Shown here piece after piece: positions 62,163 to 64,000 of a stretch of 64,000 bases of DNA; the stretch's first letter is position 1; the number at the start of each line of letters is the position of its first letter. The DNA comes from Paraburkholderia ginsengiterrae (GTDB lineage: Bacteria > Pseudomonadota > Gammaproteobacteria > Burkholderiales > Burkholderiaceae): positions 100,411 to 164,410 of the forward strand of contig NZ_LXKA01000065.1 in NCBI RefSeq assembly GCF_001645125.1. Direction: 5' to 3'. The position numbers and the translations under genes are program-made. The notes beneath the pieces were generated by a model. That model searched no databases, was not told where the DNA came from, and saw nothing but the letters and a program-made list of their open reading frames with translations.

Positions 62163-63353
62163 TTACTCGAGGATCTTGGCAACCACACCTGCGCCGACCG
62201 TACGGCCTCCTTCGCGGATTGCGAAGCGCAGACCTTCTTCCATCGCGATCGGGTTGATCAGCTTCACCGTGATCGACACGTTGTCGCCCGGCATGACCAT
62301 TTCCTTGTCCTTCGGCAACTCGATCGAGCCCGTCACGTCCGTCGTACGGAAGTAGAACTGCGGACGGTAGTTGTTGAAGAACGGCGTGTGACGGCCACCT
62401 TCGTCCTTGCTCAGCACGTACACTTCAGCCGTGAAGTGCGTGTGCGGGTTGATCGAACCCGGCTTCGCCAGAACCTGGCCACGCTCCACGTCTTCACGCT
62501 TCGTGCCGCGCAGCAGGATACCCACGTTGTCGCCTGCCTGACCCTGGTCGAGCAGCTTGCGGAACATTTCCACGCCCGTGCAGGTCGTCTTCACCGTCGG
62601 CTTGATACCGACGATTTCGATTTCCTCGCCGACCTTCACGACGCCGCGCTCAACGCGACCCGTCACCACCGTGCCGCGACCCGAGATCGAGAACACGTCT
62701 TCCACCGGCATCAGGAATGCGCCGTCAACTGCGCGCTCCGGCGTCGGGATGTACGTGTCCAGCGCGTCGGCCAGGTTCATGATCGCCACTTCGCCCAGCT
62801 CGCCCTTGTCGCCTTCCAGCGCCAGTTTGGCCGAGCCCTTGATGATCGGCGTGTCGTCGCCCGGGAAGTCGTACTTCGACAGAAGTTCGCGAACTTCCAT
62901 CTCGACCAGCTCCAGCAGCTCAGCGTCGTCCACCATGTCGCACTTGTTCAGGAACACGATGATGTACGGAACGCCAACCTGGCGCGCCAGCAGGATGTGC
63001 TCACGCGTTTGCGGCATCGGGCCGTCGGCGGCCGAGCACACCAGGATTGCGCCGTCCATCTGCGCTGCGCCCGTGATCATGTTCTTCACATAGTCAGCGT
63101 GGCCCGGGCAGTCAACGTGTGCGTAGTGGCGGTTAGCCGTTTCGTACTCGACGTGTGCCGTGTTGATCGTAATGCCACGTGCCTTCTCTTCCGGCGCCGC
63201 GTCGATCTGGTCGTATGCCTTCGCTTCGCCGCCAAACTTCTGCGTCAGAACCGTCGTGATCGCTGCCGTCAGCGTGGTCTTGCCGTGGTCAACGTGACCG
63301 ATCGTGCCGACGTTCACGTGCGGCTTGGTCCGCTCAAACTTACCCTTGGCCAT
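62163..63353 (-). CDS. tuf: Elongation factor Tu (second copy, tRNA-linked)
   Basis: A 396-residue EF-Tu identical in protein sequence to the copy at 43011-44201. It follows tRNA-Tyr, tRNA-Gly and tRNA-Thr and precedes tRNA-Trp-secE-nusG, the tufB-type context. Differences from the other copy were seen only in the first seven codons (five bases) and one base near the 3' end. Confidence 0.99.
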   Translation of the reverse strand: MAKGKFERTKPHVNVGTIGHVDHGKTTLTAAITTVLTQKFGGEAKAYDQIDAAPEEKARGITINTAHVEYETANRHYAHVDCPGHADYVKNMITGAAQMDGAILVCSAADGPMPQTREHILLARQVGVPYIIVFLNKCDMVDDAELLELVEMEVRELLSKYDFPGDDTPIIKGSAKLALEGDKGELGEVAIMNLADALDTYIPTPERAVDGAFLMPVEDVFSISGRGTVVTGRVERGVVKVGEEIEIVGIKPTVKTTCTGVEMFRKLLDQGQAGDNVGILLRGTKREDVERGQVLAKPGSINPHTHFTAEVYVLSKDEGGRHTPFFNNYRPQFYFRTTDVTGSIELPKDKEMVMPGDNVSITVKLINPIAMEEGLRFAIREGGRTVGAGVVAKILE

Positions 63354-63416
63354 TTTCGACTCCTAAGAGGATTTTTCCGTACGTTGCGCCGGGCGCAAAC
63401 AATCACCGAGTACTTC

Positions 63417-63491
<75 letters not shown>

Positions 63492-63507
63492 GCTACTTCT
63501 ATGTCGC

Positions 63508-63581
63508 TGGAGCGGGTGAAGGGAATCGAACCCTCGTCGTAAGCTTGGAAGGCTTCTGCTCTACCATTGAGCTACACCCGC
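63508..63581 (-). tRNA. tRNA-Gly (TCC)
   Basis: A 74-base cloverleaf with encoded CCA. Acceptor GCGGGTG / CACCCGC, anticodon loop CTTCCAA (anticodon TCC), T-loop GGTTCGATTCC. Confidence 0.96.
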
Positions 63582-63622
63582 AAGGACCCATGGATTCCCA
63601 ACAACTGCTACAACTTGCATTC

Positions 63623-63708
63623 TGGTGGAGGAGGTTGGATTCGAACCAACGTAGGCGTAAGCCAACAGATTTACAGTCTGCCCCCTTTAGCCACTCGGGC
63701 ACCCCTCC
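63623..63708 (-). tRNA. tRNA-Tyr (GTA)
   Basis: An 86-base class II tRNA with a long variable arm and encoded CCA. Acceptor GGAGGGG / CTCCTCC, anticodon GTA in ACTGTAAAT, T-loop GGTTCGAATCC. First gene of the tRNA-tuf unit. Confidence 0.97.
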
Positions 63709-63722
63709 GCAGAGAACTGATG

Positions 63723-63751
63723 ATTATGGGGGAACAACCGCTTGTTGTCAA
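63723..63751 (-). promoter_or_regulatory. Promoter of the tRNA-Tyr-Gly-Thr-tuf operon
   Basis: A perfect TTGACA (63746-63751), an exact 17-base spacer and CATAAT (63723-63728) on the minus strand, placing the start about eight bases before the mature tRNA-Tyr 5' end. Confidence 0.8.
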
Positions 63752-63817
63752 GACTTGCTTGACCGTTCCAAACCCAAAGCTCTCACTTATATAGTGAGTT
63801 TTTCTACGCCGTAAACG

Positions 63818-63850
63818 CAGAAACCCCACCTTTTGGGGGTGGGGTTTCTG
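63818..63850. terminator. Terminator hairpin after the 5S rRNA gene
   Basis: A 13-bp perfect stem (63818-63830 with 63838-63850, seven-base loop) lies 14 bases beyond the 5S 3' end. A second small hairpin (CTCACT / AGTGAG, 63782-63799 region) follows. The U-tract is short, as in many rRNA operon ends. Confidence 0.7.
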
Positions 63851-63863
63851 ATACTGCAGGGGG

Positions 63864-63979
63864 AGCCTGACGATGACCTACTTTCACACGGGTAATCCGC
63901 ACTATCATCGGCGTGGAGTCGTTTCACGGTCCTGTTCGGGATGGGAAGGGGTGGGACCGACTCGCTATGGTCATCAGGC
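63864..63979 (-). rRNA. rrf: 5S ribosomal RNA
   Basis: On the minus strand it begins GCCTGATGACCATAGCGAGT and ends near GTAGGTCATCGTCAGGC, with the conserved CCCATCCCGAACAG and a closing stem between the two ends. Length is about 115-116 bases. The 23S and 16S genes are expected beyond the right edge; end positions may be off by a base or two. Confidence 0.95.
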
Positions 63980-64000
63980 TTTGACGGGTTGCTGCGTCGC

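Overview
The window is a stretch of conserved chromosome from a high-GC betaproteobacterium, almost certainly Burkholderia sensu lato (Paraburkholderia is my best guess). This rests on recognisable Burkholderia-type protein sequences (S3 with a Gly/Arg-rich tail, EF-Tu, RpoB, AroK starting MQARD), on infA lying between secY and rpmJ, and on a system II (ResB/CcsB) cytochrome c assembly pair. No prophage, integrative element, CRISPR array or defence island is visible. The only mobile-element-related gene is a degenerate REP-type transposase relative next to gltB.

Left part (1-28,012), mixed housekeeping loci. The 5' part of gltB runs off the left edge. Next come the transposase-like gene, an OmpW porin, a DUF883 protein and dgt. 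The dgt-aroB-aroK-pilQ-[pilO/P]-pilN-pilM block is transcribed leftward and is divergent from mrcA (PBP1A), matching the classical ponA-pilMNOPQ-aroKB arrangement of other proteobacteria. Here pilO and pilP appear to be one gene. Then follow cyaY, an LptM-like lipoprotein and lysA, msrPQ (periplasmic methionine sulfoxide repair), resB-ccsB, a di-heme cytochrome c4, engB, hemB, dsbD and cutA.

Middle part (28,150-47,700), the ribosomal protein super-cluster on the minus strand. Read in transcription order from the right it is rpsL-rpsG-fusA-tuf-rpsJ, rplC-rplD-rplW-rplB-rpsS-rplV-rpsC-rplP-rpmC-rpsQ, rplN-rplX-rplE-rpsN-rpsH-rplF-rplR-rpsE-rpmD-rplO-secY, and infA-rpmJ-rpsM-rpsK-rpsD-rpoA-rplQ. 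Promoters and hairpins in the larger spacers mark the subdivisions. There is a consensus-like promoter before rpsL, another between rpsJ and rplC, a hairpin at the rpsQ/rplN boundary, and an unexpected strong terminator-like hairpin between rpoA and rplQ.

Right part (47,725-64,000), again minus strand: recQ, rpoC, rpoB, rplL, rplJ, rplA, rplK, nusG, secE, tRNA-Trp, a second tuf gene, tRNA-Thr, tRNA-Gly, tRNA-Tyr and, at the right edge, a 5S rRNA that must end an rRNA operon lying outside the window. Together these genes supply transcription (RNA polymerase core, NusG), translation (ribosomal proteins, EF-Tu, EF-G, IF-1, tRNAs) and protein export (SecY, SecE).

I found no wholly new multi-gene system. 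The observations most worth following are the transposase relative that has lost its HUH histidines, the PilO-PilP fusion with a short secretin, the rpoA/rplQ terminator, the internal promoter and structured leader before rplC, and the near-identical tuf pair whose only detected differences lie at the gene ends.
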